A DNA stretch of 64,000 bases from Mycolicibacterium senegalense (GTDB lineage Bacteria > Actinomycetota > Actinomycetes > Mycobacteriales > Mycobacteriaceae), in NCBI RefSeq assembly GCF_019645875.1, contig NZ_CP081000.1, forward strand, positions 3,348,001 through 3,412,000, given 5' to 3'. The position numbers and the translations under genes were made by a program. Positions 20,472 through 29,603 of this stretch are shown here, piece after piece. The stretch's first letter is position 1. Each line of letters starts with the position of its first letter. Under the pieces are notes generated by a model. It was not told the DNA's origin. It was given only the letters and a program-made list of their open reading frames with translations, and ran no database searches.

Positions 20472-20891
20472 ATGATGAAAATCGCTTACGCGCATCTGTG
20501 GGTTCACGATCAGGAAGTCGCGCTGAAGTTCTGGACCGAGAAGGTGGGAATGGAAGTGCGCGAGGACGTTTCGTTTCCGGAGGAGATGGGCGCCTTCCGG
20601 TGGGTGACGGTCGGACCGCCCGGCCAGGACGATGTGGGCATCGTGTTGATGGCCGTGCCCGGCGAGCCGGTGATGGATGAGCCGACCCGCAAGCAGGTCC
20701 AGGACCTGACCGCAAAAGGCTTCGCCGGCACGGTGTTTCTGACCACCGACGACTGCCAGAAGAGTTACGAGGAGCTGACCGCCCGCGGCGTCGAGTTCAC
20801 CGAGCAGCCGAACCAGATGCCCTACGGCATCGACTCCGGTTTCCGTGACCCGTCGGGCAACAGTGTCCGACTGACTCAGCGCACGGACTAG
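20472..20891 (+). CDS. VOC (glyoxalase/bleomycin-resistance fold) protein
   Basis: 139 residues with one vicinal-oxygen-chelate module: AYAHLWVHDQEVALKFWTEKVGMEV at the start and YGIDSGFRDPSGNSVRLTQ at the end. Metal-ligand-like positions are visible (His in AHLWVHD and Asp/Ser near the C-terminus), but the specific activity cannot be assigned. Co-transcribed with the AraC regulator (10-bp gap). Its TAG stop overlaps that of the convergent DUF222 gene (CTAG at 20888-20891). Confidence 0.88.
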   Translation: MMKIAYAHLWVHDQEVALKFWTEKVGMEVREDVSFPEEMGAFRWVTVGPPGQDDVGIVLMAVPGEPVMDEPTRKQVQDLTAKGFAGTVFLTTDDCQKSYEELTARGVEFTEQPNQMPYGIDSGFRDPSGNSVRLTQRTD

Positions 20892-22171
20892 GCTGCGCAG
20901 CGCGCGAACTCAATCGCGACCCGCAGCTCGGTCACGCTCTCGTACGTCTCGATGGGCCCGGGTGGCGGCGGGGCGGTGGACCGGTACACCGCCCCGGTCG
21001 GGGTGACGAATTCGGCTGTGTGGACACCGTTCTCGTCACTCGTCGTCACGGACCACCCGGGTGATTCTTTGACGTAATTGCAGCGTTCGCACTCCCCCAG
21101 CCCGTTGAGCGCACTGGTCGGACCGCCGCCGGCATGGGGCTGCGCGTGGTCGTGGTGACGGATCGGCGCATCGCAGTACGGGGTTCGACAGGTCTGATCC
21201 CGCAGCCCGATGAATTGGGCCAGTGCCTTGGGGAACAGTCGCGACCGCGACTCCATGGCCGCCAGCGCACCGGATACCGGATGCCGGTAGAGCCGTCGCA
21301 GCGTCGCACGCGACCGCTCGTCGGTCACCGCATCGCTCACCAGGGAACGGGCCACCGACGCAGGCACCGGCCCGTATCCCTCGACCACGGCCGGGCTCTC
21401 GTCGCCGGCCAACAGGGTCTGGTCAGACAGCACCAGGTTGACCGCCACCGGCTCCGGCACGTCGGCGGGCCGGCCCATCACCCGCTCCGCCACCGTGTCA
21501 GCCATCACCTGGCCGCGCGTCCGGCCGTCGAACGTCGTATCGGCGGTCCGCTTCAGCGCCGCGTAAACGCCGACGCCCTTCGGCATCGGCAACAACACCG
21601 TGAGGCGTGCCATGCAGTCCGGCGCCGGGCGGATCCAGACAGTTCGATCCTCTGCCGCCTTCGCCGCCCGGTCGACGAACGCCTGCGGATCCAGCCGATA
21701 GGCGATCTTCTTGGCTTCCGCCTCGATCCGTTCGTTTCCCAGACCGTCAAGCTTCGTGACATCGCCGCACATCTCCGCATCCAGCGCCCGGCGATCCTCG
21801 ACTGTCAGGCATGCCGACTCCCGCACGATCAAGGTCGCCCGCCATTCCGACAGCACACCGGACTCCAGCGCGGCCAACGTGTAGGGCATCTCGTACACCA
21901 ACGTCTTGGCGAAGCCGAGATGCCGACTGCCACATGTCGGCGAATCGTGGCGAGCCAGCGCGATCTCCGAGGCCACCCCACGACCTCGTTTGGCCCTCTG
22001 CACCCGCGCTGCCGCCTCGTCGGCCCGGCGCTTCTCGTCCAACAAGGCCGCGCACCGGGCCTGGCCGGCGGCCGCAGCCGACTTCGCCCGTTCGAGTTCC
22101 TCGATGCGCCGATGCAACTCGGCCTCGTCAGCATGCGGGTTGACCTGCGCCAACTCCGTCATATCGAACAT
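20888..22171 (-). CDS. DUF222/HNH endonuclease (13E12 repeat family)
   Basis: About 427 residues from ATG 22171 (MFDMTELAQ). The N-terminal two thirds are the DUF222 domain with a coiled-coil-like Ala/Glu/Arg-rich start. The C-terminus has an HNH nuclease fold: CRTPYCDAPIRHHDHAQP with GGPTSALNGLGECERCNYVK. This family is amplified in mycobacterial genomes (13E12-type) and is often linked to mobile DNA. No integrase or direct repeats are visible around this copy. Biological role not established. Confidence 0.9.
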   Translation of the reverse strand: MFDMTELAQVNPHADEAELHRRIEELERAKSAAAAGQARCAALLDEKRRADEAAARVQRAKRGRGVASEIALARHDSPTCGSRHLGFAKTLVYEMPYTLAALESGVLSEWRATLIVRESACLTVEDRRALDAEMCGDVTKLDGLGNERIEAEAKKIAYRLDPQAFVDRAAKAAEDRTVWIRPAPDCMARLTVLLPMPKGVGVYAALKRTADTTFDGRTRGQVMADTVAERVMGRPADVPEPVAVNLVLSDQTLLAGDESPAVVEGYGPVPASVARSLVSDAVTDERSRATLRRLYRHPVSGALAAMESRSRLFPKALAQFIGLRDQTCRTPYCDAPIRHHDHAQPHAGGGPTSALNGLGECERCNYVKESPGWSVTTSDENGVHTAEFVTPTGAVYRSTAPPPPGPIETYESVTELRVAIEFARCAA

Positions 22172-22207
22172 ACGTGCGATTATGCCACCGCCGGCTGACA
22201 AGTCGGC

Positions 22208-23761
22208 TCAGCCCACGCGACGCAGCACCATCACGTTGTCGATCAGGGTGCCGCGCTGCCCGTCGGGCCCGGTCGCTTCGCGCTCGTCGGTTCCCACGCG
22301 GACGCGCTCCCACTGCGTGTCGTCGAGGTTCAGCGAATCGACCACCTCTTCAGCGCTCGGGAACGGGAACTTCCGGACATGCTCGGGCGCCCACGGCGGC
22401 GCGGCACCGTGATCGACGACCACGAGCCGGCCACCGGGAGCCACCACGTCGGCCGCCCGACGCAACATGTCCGCGCGGTCCATGAAGATCGGCGATTGCA
22501 GGAACTGCGCCGAGACCAGATCGAAGGGCCCGTCCGGCAAACTCTCGGCCAGGTCGTGACGTTCGAACGTGATCTGGTCCGCCACGCCCCGCGCCTGCGC
22601 TTCGGCGGCGGCCCGGCCGAGCGCGGTCTCCGACACGTCGACGGCGGTTACCCGCCATCCGTTCTCGGCCAGCCACACGGCGTCGCCGCCCTCACCGCAG
22701 CCGAGATCGAGCGCCCGGCCCGCCGGCAGCTCCGCGGCGATCTTGGCGAGCTGGGCGTTGACCCGCCCGCTCCAGATGCGGCCGCGCTGCCCGTAGTGCC
22801 GTTCCCAGTACTGGGCGGTGACGGCCGTTTGGCTGGGCCACGGCGGCACCGGGAGCCCGACGTCCTCGCCGAGTAGGTACTGCACGACGGCGGCGCCGGC
22901 CTGACTACCGGATGCGACGGCAGCGGCCACCTGTGGCATCTGCGCGCTGAGGTCACCGGCGGCGAACAACCCGGGCACCGAGGTGCGGGCGAATCCGTCG
23001 ACGACGAGCGCGTCGGCAGCGATCGGACCTGGGGCCGACACCGCGCCGAGTTGGGCGGCCAGCGGTGAGCGTTGGTGCAGGGTGGCGGCGACGAGCGCGC
23101 CGCGCCTGGCCAGCTGCGTGCCGTCGGTGAACTCGACAGCCGCCAGTTCCCCGTCGTGGGGCACCAGCCGAGCGATCGCACGCTCGTCGACTCCGATTCC
23201 GGCGGAATCCAACTGTTTGACCTGGGCCTCGTCCAGGCCGCTGTCTCCGTTGGTGAGCACCACCAGATCCTCGGTCCAGCCGCGCATCATCAACGCCGAG
23301 TGCACGGCGCGGTCGCCCTGGGCGATCACCGCGACCGGGGCATCCTGCATTTCCCAGCCGTGGCAGAACGGGCAGTGGAAAACCGAAGCACCCCAAAGCT
23401 CTTCGAGGCCGGCGAGCTTCGGCGACCGGTACTCCATGCCGGTCGCCAGCAGGACTGTCCTGGCCTGCTCCTGGTTGCCGTCAGCCAGTTCGAGGGTGAA
23501 TCCCGGCTCTCCGCGCACCACTTCGCCGGTGCGCAGCTCCACCGTGGGGTAGGCGGCCAATTCGGCGCGCCCGGCCGCATAGAGATCGGCGGGCGGGCGG
23601 CCGTCACTGCCCAGCAGGCCGCCGATTCCCGGTGCGGCCAGATTGCTCTGATGCCCCGCGTCGATCAGCAGCACCCGCCGCCGCGCCCGGCCCAGCACCA
23701 GCGCCGCACTCAGACCGGCGGCCCCGCCGCCGACAATGATGCAATCCCAGATGTTCTCCAT
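22208..23761 (-). CDS. Thioredoxin reductase-like oxidoreductase fused to SAM methyltransferase
   Basis: 517 residues from ATG 23761. Residues 1-300 resemble thioredoxin reductase: FAD-binding IIVGGGAAGLSAALVLGRA at 9-27 and the redox pair CPFC (Cys130 and Cys133). The NAD(P) site resembles AVIAQGDRAV. From about residue 320 a class I methyltransferase follows, with motif I ALDLGCGEGGDAVWLAENGW and the later LVVVDHGAAPPWAP. Such fusions are known as a family; the natural substrate is not. The gene is divergent from an XRE-cupin regulator, and palindromic DNA lies between them, so regulation by that protein is likely. Confidence 0.9.
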   Translation of the reverse strand: MENIWDCIIVGGGAAGLSAALVLGRARRRVLLIDAGHQSNLAAPGIGGLLGSDGRPPADLYAAGRAELAAYPTVELRTGEVVRGEPGFTLELADGNQEQARTVLLATGMEYRSPKLAGLEELWGASVFHCPFCHGWEMQDAPVAVIAQGDRAVHSALMMRGWTEDLVVLTNGDSGLDEAQVKQLDSAGIGVDERAIARLVPHDGELAAVEFTDGTQLARRGALVAATLHQRSPLAAQLGAVSAPGPIAADALVVDGFARTSVPGLFAAGDLSAQMPQVAAAVASGSQAGAAVVQYLLGEDVGLPVPPWPSQTAVTAQYWERHYGQRGRIWSGRVNAQLAKIAAELPAGRALDLGCGEGGDAVWLAENGWRVTAVDVSETALGRAAAEAQARGVADQITFERHDLAESLPDGPFDLVSAQFLQSPIFMDRADMLRRAADVVAPGGRLVVVDHGAAPPWAPEHVRKFPFPSAEEVVDSLNLDDTQWERVRVGTDEREATGPDGQRGTLIDNVMVLRRVG

Positions 23762-23783
23762 GTCTACGAGCTTGCCCAACCCC

Positions 23784-23811
23784 ATGGCAAAGTGCCAAGC
23801 TAATTTGCCAT
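23784..23811. promoter_or_regulatory. Inverted repeat in the divergent promoter (likely XRE operator)
   Basis: ATGGCAAA (23784-23791) and TTTGCCAT (23804-23811) form a perfect 8-bp inverted repeat with a 12-base gap. It lies between the divergent methyltransferase-fusion and XRE genes and overlaps the XRE start codon. A further TGGCA/TGCCA pair (23785-23796) overlaps it. The position suits autoregulation plus control of the divergent gene. Confidence 0.55.
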
Positions 23812-24391
23812 GAAGGCAAACGCTGCCGAACCGGTCGACATCGACGCGCTGGTCCGCAGCCGGCTGCGCGAGTTGCGTGGTCAGCTCGGGCTCACGCTGG
23901 AAGATGTTGCGCGCCGTGCACAGATCGACGTCTCGACACTGAGCCGGCTGGAATCCGGCAAGCGTCGTCTCGCCCTGGACCATCTGCCCCGGCTGGCCGC
24001 CGCACTGTCGGTGACCACCGACGAGCTGCTGCGCGCGCCGCAGGCCGAGGACCCTCGGGTCACCGGAGCCTCACACACCCACCACGACATCACCTACTGG
24101 CCGTTGACCCGGCAGGGCCCGGCGGCCGGGTTGCACGCCTACAAGATCCGGATCAGCGCCAAGCGCCGCAAACCGCCCGCCGAATTCCCGGTCCACGAAG
24201 GGCGGGACTGGATGTACGTGCTGTCCGGTCAACTGCGGCTGATCCTGGGCGAGCAGGATTTCGTCGTCAATCCCGGTGAGGCCGTGGAGTTCTCGACCTG
24301 GACACCGCACTGGTTCGGGGTGGTCGACGGCCCGGTCGAGGCCATCACCATCTTCGGCCCGCACGGTGAACAGCTACATCTGCACGCCTGA
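23810..24391 (+). CDS. XRE-type regulator with C-terminal cupin domain
   Basis: 193 residues. The XRE helix-turn-helix lies at about 10-65: LRELRGQLGLTLEDVARRAQIDVSTLSRLESGKRRLALDHLPRLA. A cupin barrel follows at about 115-185: FPVHEGRDWMYVLSGQLRLILGEQDFVVNPGEAVEFSTWTPHWFG. This architecture usually senses a small ligand. The start is the ATG at 23810, inside the inverted repeat. Divergent from the oxidoreductase-methyltransferase fusion, which is its probable target besides itself. Confidence 0.9.
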   Translation: MKANAAEPVDIDALVRSRLRELRGQLGLTLEDVARRAQIDVSTLSRLESGKRRLALDHLPRLAAALSVTTDELLRAPQAEDPRVTGASHTHHDITYWPLTRQGPAAGLHAYKIRISAKRRKPPAEFPVHEGRDWMYVLSGQLRLILGEQDFVVNPGEAVEFSTWTPHWFGVVDGPVEAITIFGPHGEQLHLHA

Positions 24392-24392
24392 C

Positions 24393-25472
24393 CTAGAGGT
24401 AGGCGGTCTGGTTCACCAACCGCACCGACGATCCGCCGTCGCCGTAGAACTCGGCGATCGACAGCGAGGCCAGATCCAGATGCAGCCGGTACAGGATGCC
24501 CTCGCCGGCGTCGAGCGCCAGCCGCAGAATGGTCTTGATCGGCGTCACGTGCGAGACCACCAAAACCGTTGCCGGGCCGTACTCGGCGACTATCCGATTA
24601 CGCGCGCGGCTGACCCGGTGGGCTACCGCATCGAAGCTCTCACCGCCGGGCGGCTCGACGCTGGTATCACGCAGCCATTGCCGGTGCAGTTCCGGATCCC
24701 GTTGTGCCGCTTCGGCGAACGTCAAGCCTTCCCACGCGCCGAAGTCCGTCTCGATCAGGTCGTCATCGACGCGGACGTCGACACCGAGCGCCTTGGCCGC
24801 GGCCGTCGCCGTCTCGTAGGCCCGCCCCAAAGGCGAGGTGACCACCGCCGCGATGCCGCCGCGGCCCGCCAGATAACGCGCGGCCGCGTCGGCCTGCCTG
24901 CGTCCCTCGTCGGTCAGCTCCGGGTTGCCGCGGCCCGAATAGCGCCGCGCGATGGACAATTCGGTCTGGCCGTGACGCAACAGCAGCAGCCGGGTGGGTG
25001 TGCCGGTGGCACCGGTCCAGCCGGGCGCCGACAACGTGGGCTTCTCGGCGGGCGGCGCACTCACGATGCCCGCGGCCGCGTCCATGGCCTCGTTGGCCAG
25101 CCGGTCGGCATGGCTGTTGCGTTCCCGCGGGATCCACGAATAGCTGATCCGCTCGAAACTCGCGGCCAGTTCCGCTGCCCGGCGCTGCAGCGGGATCAGA
25201 TCGGGATGCTTGACCTTCCACCGCCCCGACATCTGTTCCACGACCAGCTTGGAATCCATCGACACCGCCACCTCGGTGGCGCCCAGCTCGGTCGCGGCCT
25301 CCAAACCTGCTATCAGCCCTCGGTATTCGGCGACATTGTTGGTGGTGCGGCCGATCGCTTCCTTGCGCTCGGCCAGTACCGCGTCGTGCCCGGCATCGAG
25401 CACGACAGCGCCGTAGCCCGCCGGCCCCGGGTTGCCGCGGGAACCGCCGTCGGCTTCGACGAGAACCTTCAC
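24393..25472 (-). CDS. Bifunctional RNase HI / acid phosphatase
   Basis: 359 residues from GTG 25472, chosen because GTGA overlaps the upstream gene's stop. The N-terminal RNase HI domain (about 1-135) has VEADGGSRGNPGPAGYG, the Glu in YRGLIAGLEAA and Asp in SMDSKLVVEQM. The C-terminal domain (about 160-355) is a histidine phosphatase with LLRHGQTELSIARRYSGRGNPELTDEG. The M. tuberculosis orthologue Rv2228c has RNase H and CobC-like phosphatase activity. Last gene of a run of four overlapping or close genes transcribed leftward. Confidence 0.95.
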   Translation of the reverse strand: MKVLVEADGGSRGNPGPAGYGAVVLDAGHDAVLAERKEAIGRTTNNVAEYRGLIAGLEAATELGATEVAVSMDSKLVVEQMSGRWKVKHPDLIPLQRRAAELAASFERISYSWIPRERNSHADRLANEAMDAAAGIVSAPPAEKPTLSAPGWTGATGTPTRLLLLRHGQTELSIARRYSGRGNPELTDEGRRQADAAARYLAGRGGIAAVVTSPLGRAYETATAAAKALGVDVRVDDDLIETDFGAWEGLTFAEAAQRDPELHRQWLRDTSVEPPGGESFDAVAHRVSRARNRIVAEYGPATVLVVSHVTPIKTILRLALDAGEGILYRLHLDLASLSIAEFYGDGGSSVRLVNQTAYL

Positions 25473-26197
25473 TGCTTGATCCGCAAGAGGATTGCCCCGC
25501 ACTCGGGGCAGCGCACCACGTCGTCTTCTGCGGCAGAGGCGATCCGGGCACTCTCACCGCGGTCGATCTCGATCCGGCAGGCACCGCAGCGCCGGCCCTG
25601 GAGCAGCCCGGCCCCCGCACCGCCGCGGGCCCGCAGGCGTTCGTAGAGGGCGACGAGCTCGGGGTCGATCACGCTCACCAGGCCTTCGCGGCGTGTGACA
25701 GCCTGGTGTTTGGCCTGGTCGATCTCGACGAGTGCGGCATCACGGGCCTGCTGTGCGGCAGACAGGGTGCTCTGCAGGTCGTCGATACGTTGCAGCGCCT
25801 GCGCCTGCTGGTTCGACAACTCCTCGCGTCGTTCCATCAGCTCCAACAGCGAGTCCTCCAGGCTGGATTGCCTGCGCTGCAAGGTTTCCAGTTCATGCTG
25901 GATCTCTGCGACCTGCTTGGCGCCTACCGTGCCGCCGTCGATCAGCGCCCGGTCGCGGTCCTCGCGCTGGCGTACCGAGTCGATCTCACTCTCGAGCTTG
26001 GCCACCTGAGCGTCCAGATCTTCCAGCCCGATACCGAGCACACCGACCCCGTCACTGGCCGCGGCATGCGCAGCCTGCGCCGCGTCGACCTCCTTCTGCT
26101 CGGGCAGGTTCTTCGCGCGGTGTGCCAGCCGCCCGAGTTCGGCATCGACCTCGGTCAGTGCGAGAAGCGAACGTTGTTGTTTTACTTCGGCTTTCAT
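25469..26197 (-). CDS. Coiled-coil zinc ribbon protein (DUF164/CT398-like)
   Basis: 242 residues from ATG 26197. Residues 1-190 form a long coiled coil rich in Glu, Gln, Ala and Leu. The C-terminus is a C4 zinc ribbon with CGACRIEI and CPECGAILLRIKQ. Equivalent to Rv2229c. The longer upstream frame is not supported because it would overlap the Nif3 gene end. Function unknown; a nucleic-acid or scaffold role is plausible. Stop overlaps the start of the RNase HI gene. Confidence 0.9.
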   Translation of the reverse strand: MKAEVKQQRSLLALTEVDAELGRLAHRAKNLPEQKEVDAAQAAHAAASDGVGVLGIGLEDLDAQVAKLESEIDSVRQREDRDRALIDGGTVGAKQVAEIQHELETLQRRQSSLEDSLLELMERREELSNQQAQALQRIDDLQSTLSAAQQARDAALVEIDQAKHQAVTRREGLVSVIDPELVALYERLRARGGAGAGLLQGRRCGACRIEIDRGESARIASAAEDDVVRCPECGAILLRIKQ

Positions 26198-26225
26198 GCC
26201 CTGACTTTCATGTAGTTGGTAGCGA

Positions 26226-27359
26226 TCAACACTCGACGTTCCACGGATCGGTGCGTACCGACGACACTCGCACCTCCAGGGCGTCACCGAACCGCCCGCG
26301 CAGGATTTCGGCCGCCTGGGCACACCACGGGAACTCGGTGGCCCAGTGCGCCACGTCGATGAGCGCGACCGGTGAGGCCCGGCGGTGCTCGTCGGCCGGA
26401 TGATGACGCAAATCCGATGTGACATATGCCTGTACGTCGGCACGGGCCACCGCGCTTAGCAGTGAATCGCCCGCTCCCCCACACACCGCGACCCGCGACA
26501 CCATGGCGTCGGGATCGCCCGATGTCCGGACTCCCCACGAGGTGGCCGGCAGCGCGGCCCGGACCCGGGATGCGAAGGCAGACAGCGGAACCGGTCGGTC
26601 AAGAGTGCCGATGCGGCCGATGCCCACGTCAGTGGGAATGGGGGCCAGGGCGAAGATGTCGAAGGCGGGTTCCTCGTAGGGGTGCGCGGCACGCAGCGCC
26701 GACAGGACGGCCGCACGCAGCCGCGAGGGCGCGATCACCTCCACCCGGTCCTCGGCCACCTGCTCGACGGTGCCCACCTCGCCGATCGCCGGAGCGGCGC
26801 CGTCGTGCGGCAGAAACTGACCGGTGCCGCCCACGCTCCAACTGCAGTGCGAGTAGTCGCCGATGCGGCCGGCTCCGGCGTCGAACAACGCCTCACGCAC
26901 CGTTGCGGCATCCGAGACCGGCACGAAGACCACCCATTTGTCCAGGTCGGGACCGGACGCCGCGGGTGAGAGCACGGCGTCGACGGTCAGGCCCAGGGCC
27001 TCGGCCAGCGCATCGGATACCCCGGGCGAGGCCGCGTCGGCGTTGGTGTGTGCGGTGAACAAGGCCCGGCCGGTGCGGATCAGCCGGTGGATCAGGGCTC
27101 CCTTGGCCGTATCGGCCGCCACGGTGTCCACGCCGCGCAGCAGCAGTGGGTGATGCGCCAGCAGCAGTCCGCGTTCGGGCACCTCGTCGACCACGGCTTC
27201 AGTGGCGTCGACGGCGATCGTCACCGATTCGACCGGCTCGCCGGGATCGCCGCACACCAGCCCCACCGAGTCCCAGTCATGAGCCAGCTGCGGCGGGTAG
27301 GCCGTGTCCAGCGTGGCGATCACGTCAGCCAAGGGCACGCCGGCCGCTCGCGCGCTCAT
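26226..27359 (-). CDS. Nif3-like dinuclear metal centre protein
   Basis: 377 residues from ATG 27359, which overlaps the aminotransferase stop (ATGA). Nif3/YbgI family: N-terminal [30 protein letters not shown], metal-binding [34 protein letters not shown], and C-terminal [13 protein letters not shown] and [15 protein letters not shown] central insertion domain (about 160-260) is typical of the longer bacterial form. Possibly a GTP cyclohydrolase-like or stress protein; substrate unknown. Equivalent to Rv2230c. Confidence 0.94.
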   Translation of the reverse strand: MSARAAGVPLADVIATLDTAYPPQLAHDWDSVGLVCGDPGEPVESVTIAVDATEAVVDEVPERGLLLAHHPLLLRGVDTVAADTAKGALIHRLIRTGRALFTAHTNADAASPGVSDALAEALGLTVDAVLSPAASGPDLDKWVVFVPVSDAATVREALFDAGAGRIGDYSHCSWSVGGTGQFLPHDGAAPAIGEVGTVEQVAEDRVEVIAPSRLRAAVLSALRAAHPYEEPAFDIFALAPIPTDVGIGRIGTLDRPVPLSAFASRVRAALPATSWGVRTSGDPDAMVSRVAVCGGAGDSLLSAVARADVQAYVTSDLRHHPADEHRRASPVALIDVAHWATEFPWCAQAAEILRGRFGDALEVRVSSVRTDPWNVEC

Positions 27360-28378
27360 AGCAGCACCTCCGTCATGGCGTCGATCAATGCGGGCCATTC
27401 CGGCCGCACCGCGGCACGCAGGTAGTTGTCCGGCAGGCCCACGAAGGTATCGCAACGGCGTACCGCAATGCCCTTGCTTTCCAGATGTTTTCGCATCAAC
27501 TCCGCGTCCGGCACGGTGAACAGGACAAATGGCGCGTCGCCGGCCACCACGCTCAGGCCGAGTCCCGCCAGCCCGGCGGTCATCGCGGCCCGCAATTCGG
27601 CCAGCCGCCGGGCCGCGGCGTCGGCCTCGGCGACCGCTTCGGGACTACTGGTCGCCGCGATGGCTTCCAGCTGCAGCGTGCCCAGCGGCCAGTGTGGGCG
27701 CGGGGCGGTGAGCCGGGCCAGCACGTCCGGCGCGCCGAGCGCGTACCCCACCCGCAATCCCGCCAGGGCCCAGGTCTTGGTCAGGCTGCGCAGCACCAGC
27801 ATGTCGGGCAGCGATTCGCCGGCCAGCGATTCGGCCTCGCCGGGGATGCCGTCGGCGAACGCCTCGTCCACGACGAGCAGGCGACCGGGCCGGCGCAACG
27901 CGAGGATGTCCGGGCGGCGGTGCAGCACTCCGGTGGGGTTGGTCGGGTTGCCGATCACCACCAGGTCCGCGTCCTCGGGCACCGTGACGTCGGTCAGGGT
28001 GAACGGCGACGGCAGCACCACCTGCTCGATCGGCACACCGGCCGCGGCCAACACCGCTTCCGGTTCGGTGAACGATGGGGCGATCAGGGCGGCCAGTCGA
28101 GGCCGCAATCCGGCCAGCAGCGCGAAGCCCTCGGCTCCGCCGGCCAGCAACGCCACCTCGTCGGCGCTGCGACCGTGGCGGGCGGCAACCGCCTCGGCGG
28201 CCCGGCGCTGATCGGCCTGGCTCGGGTAGCTCCCCAGGTCAGGCAGCCGAGCGGCCAGCCGCTCGGTCAGCCAGCCAGGCGGGCCATCCGGGCGCACGTT
28301 GACCGCGAAGTCCAGCATGCCCGGCAATGCGGCCTGGTCGCCGTGGTAGCGGGCGCTTGCGCGGGGTGGGTGTCGCAC
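27356..28378 (-). CDS. cobC: PLP aminotransferase CobC-like (threonine-phosphate decarboxylase family)
   Basis: 340 residues, fold-type I PLP enzyme, equivalent to Rv2231c. The Schiff-base lysine lies in [21 protein letters not shown], and [14 protein letters not shown] contacts the cofactor. The N-terminus [23 protein letters not shown] resembles CobC/CobD proteins that make (R)-1-amino-2-propanol phosphate for the cobalamin nucleotide loop. cobD (cbiB) lies 2 kb away, supporting that role, though a histidinol-phosphate-type activity is possible. Start GTG 28378, divergent from the HAD gene. Confidence 0.88.
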   Translation of the reverse strand: MRHPPRASARYHGDQAALPGMLDFAVNVRPDGPPGWLTERLAARLPDLGSYPSQADQRRAAEAVAARHGRSADEVALLAGGAEGFALLAGLRPRLAALIAPSFTEPEAVLAAAGVPIEQVVLPSPFTLTDVTVPEDADLVVIGNPTNPTGVLHRRPDILALRRPGRLLVVDEAFADGIPGEAESLAGESLPDMLVLRSLTKTWALAGLRVGYALGAPDVLARLTAPRPHWPLGTLQLEAIAATSSPEAVAEADAAARRLAELRAAMTAGLAGLGLSVVAGDAPFVLFTVPDAELMRKHLESKGIAVRRCDTFVGLPDNYLRAAVRPEWPALIDAMTEVLL

Positions 28379-28431
28379 AGCACGACACTAGTGGTCGGAG
28401 GACTTCGCGCGGCATACGGGAGAATGGGCAC

Positions 28432-29109
28432 GTGACTGACACGCTGGAACTCACCCGACCGCAGCTGGTGCTGTTCGACCTCGATGGCACGCTGACCGAT
28501 TCGGCGGCCGGGATCGTGTCGAGCTTCCGCCACGCGCTGGCCCATGTGGGTGCCGGCGTCCCTGACGGTGACCTGGCCGGACGTATCGTCGGCCCGCCGA
28601 TGCACGAGACGCTGCAGTCCCTGAGCCTGGGCGAGACGAGTTTCGACGCCGACGCGGCGATCGCGGCCTACCGGGCCGATTACACGAGCCGCGGCTGGGC
28701 GATGAACAGCCTGTTCGACGGCGTCGAGGGGGTGCTGGCCGATCTGCGGGCCGCCGGGGTGCGGTTGGCCGTCGCGACCTCGAAAGCCGAGCCGACCGCA
28801 CGTCGCATCCTGGAGCATTTCGGTCTGGACGGCTACTTCGAGGTGATCGCCGGGGCCAGCCCGGACGGCGTCCGCGCGGCCAAGGCCGACGTGGTCGCCT
28901 ATGCGCTGGCCCAGCTGCAGCCGCTGCCGGAACGTGTCCTGATGGTGGGTGACCGGATGCACGACGTGGAAGGGGCGGCCCAGCACGGCATCGACACCGT
29001 CGTGGTCGGGTGGGGCTACGGTGCCGCGGACTTCACCGGACCCACCGCGGTGGCCGCGCACGCCCACGTCGACACCGTGGCGGCGCTGCGGGAGGTGCTC
29101 GGTGTCTGA
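28432..29109 (+). CDS. ptkA: HAD-superfamily hydrolase (PtkA-like)
   Basis: 225 residues from GTG 28432. HAD motifs: LFDLDGTLTDSAAGI (nucleophile Asp), VATSKAEPTARRILEHFGLDGYF and VLMVGDRMHDVEGAAQHGID (motif IV). It has the phosphoglycolate-phosphatase-like cap. The M. tuberculosis orthologue (Rv2232) is described as the tyrosine kinase PtkA acting on PtpA; this protein lacks a long N-terminal extension. It overlaps ptpA by 8 bases, consistent with a functional pair. Confidence 0.88.
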   Translation: MTDTLELTRPQLVLFDLDGTLTDSAAGIVSSFRHALAHVGAGVPDGDLAGRIVGPPMHETLQSLSLGETSFDADAAIAAYRADYTSRGWAMNSLFDGVEGVLADLRAAGVRLAVATSKAEPTARRILEHFGLDGYFEVIAGASPDGVRAAKADVVAYALAQLQPLPERVLMVGDRMHDVEGAAQHGIDTVVVGWGYGAADFTGPTAVAAHAHVDTVAALREVLGV

Positions 29110-29599
29110 GCTGCATGTGACGTTCGTGTGCTCTGGCAACATCTGCCGGTCCCCGATGGCCGAGAAGATGTTCGCCCACCAGATCAGCGAGCGCGGCCTG
29201 GCCGACGTGGTCCGGGTGACCAGCGGCGGCACCGGCGGCTGGCATGCCGGGGACGGCGCCGACGAGCGCGCCTGCCTGGTGTTGCGCGAACGCGGCTATC
29301 CCAGCGATCACATCGCCGCCCAGGTCTGCGACGACCATCTCGGCGCCGACATGGTGGTTGCGCTCGGTCGCAACCATCTGCGGATCCTGACCGATCTGGG
29401 CGTGGCGGGCGACCGGCTGCGGATGCTGCGGTCGTTCGACCCGCGCTCGGGCGCGCACGCCCTCGACGTCGAGGATCCGTACTACGGCGCCAAGGCCGAT
29501 TTCGAGGACGTGTTCACTGTGATCGAGGCGTCGCTACCCGGGCTGCACGCCTGGGTCGACGAGGCGCTGGCGCGCCGAAGGGTTCTCGAGGAGTCGTAG
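29102..29599 (+). CDS. ptpA: Low-molecular-weight protein tyrosine phosphatase PtpA
   Basis: 165 residues from GTG 29102. The P-loop C(x)5R is CSGNICRS (Cys10 to Arg16), and the acid-catalyst Asp lies in DVEDPYYGAKADFEDVF. In pathogenic mycobacteria PtpA is secreted and blocks phagosome acidification; in a saprophyte it probably has a housekeeping role. Overlaps the upstream HAD/kinase gene and is followed 5 bases later by the SURF1 gene. Confidence 0.95.
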   Translation: MSELHVTFVCSGNICRSPMAEKMFAHQISERGLADVVRVTSGGTGGWHAGDGADERACLVLRERGYPSDHIAAQVCDDHLGADMVVALGRNHLRILTDLGVAGDRLRMLRSFDPRSGAHALDVEDPYYGAKADFEDVFTVIEASLPGLHAWVDEALARRRVLEES

Positions 29600-29603
29600 A
29601 CTG

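Noticed and set aside
24391..24420. Terminator between the XRE-cupin gene and the RNase HI gene
   Set aside because: Only a weak ACCTAGAGGT symmetry is present; no stable hairpin is seen.
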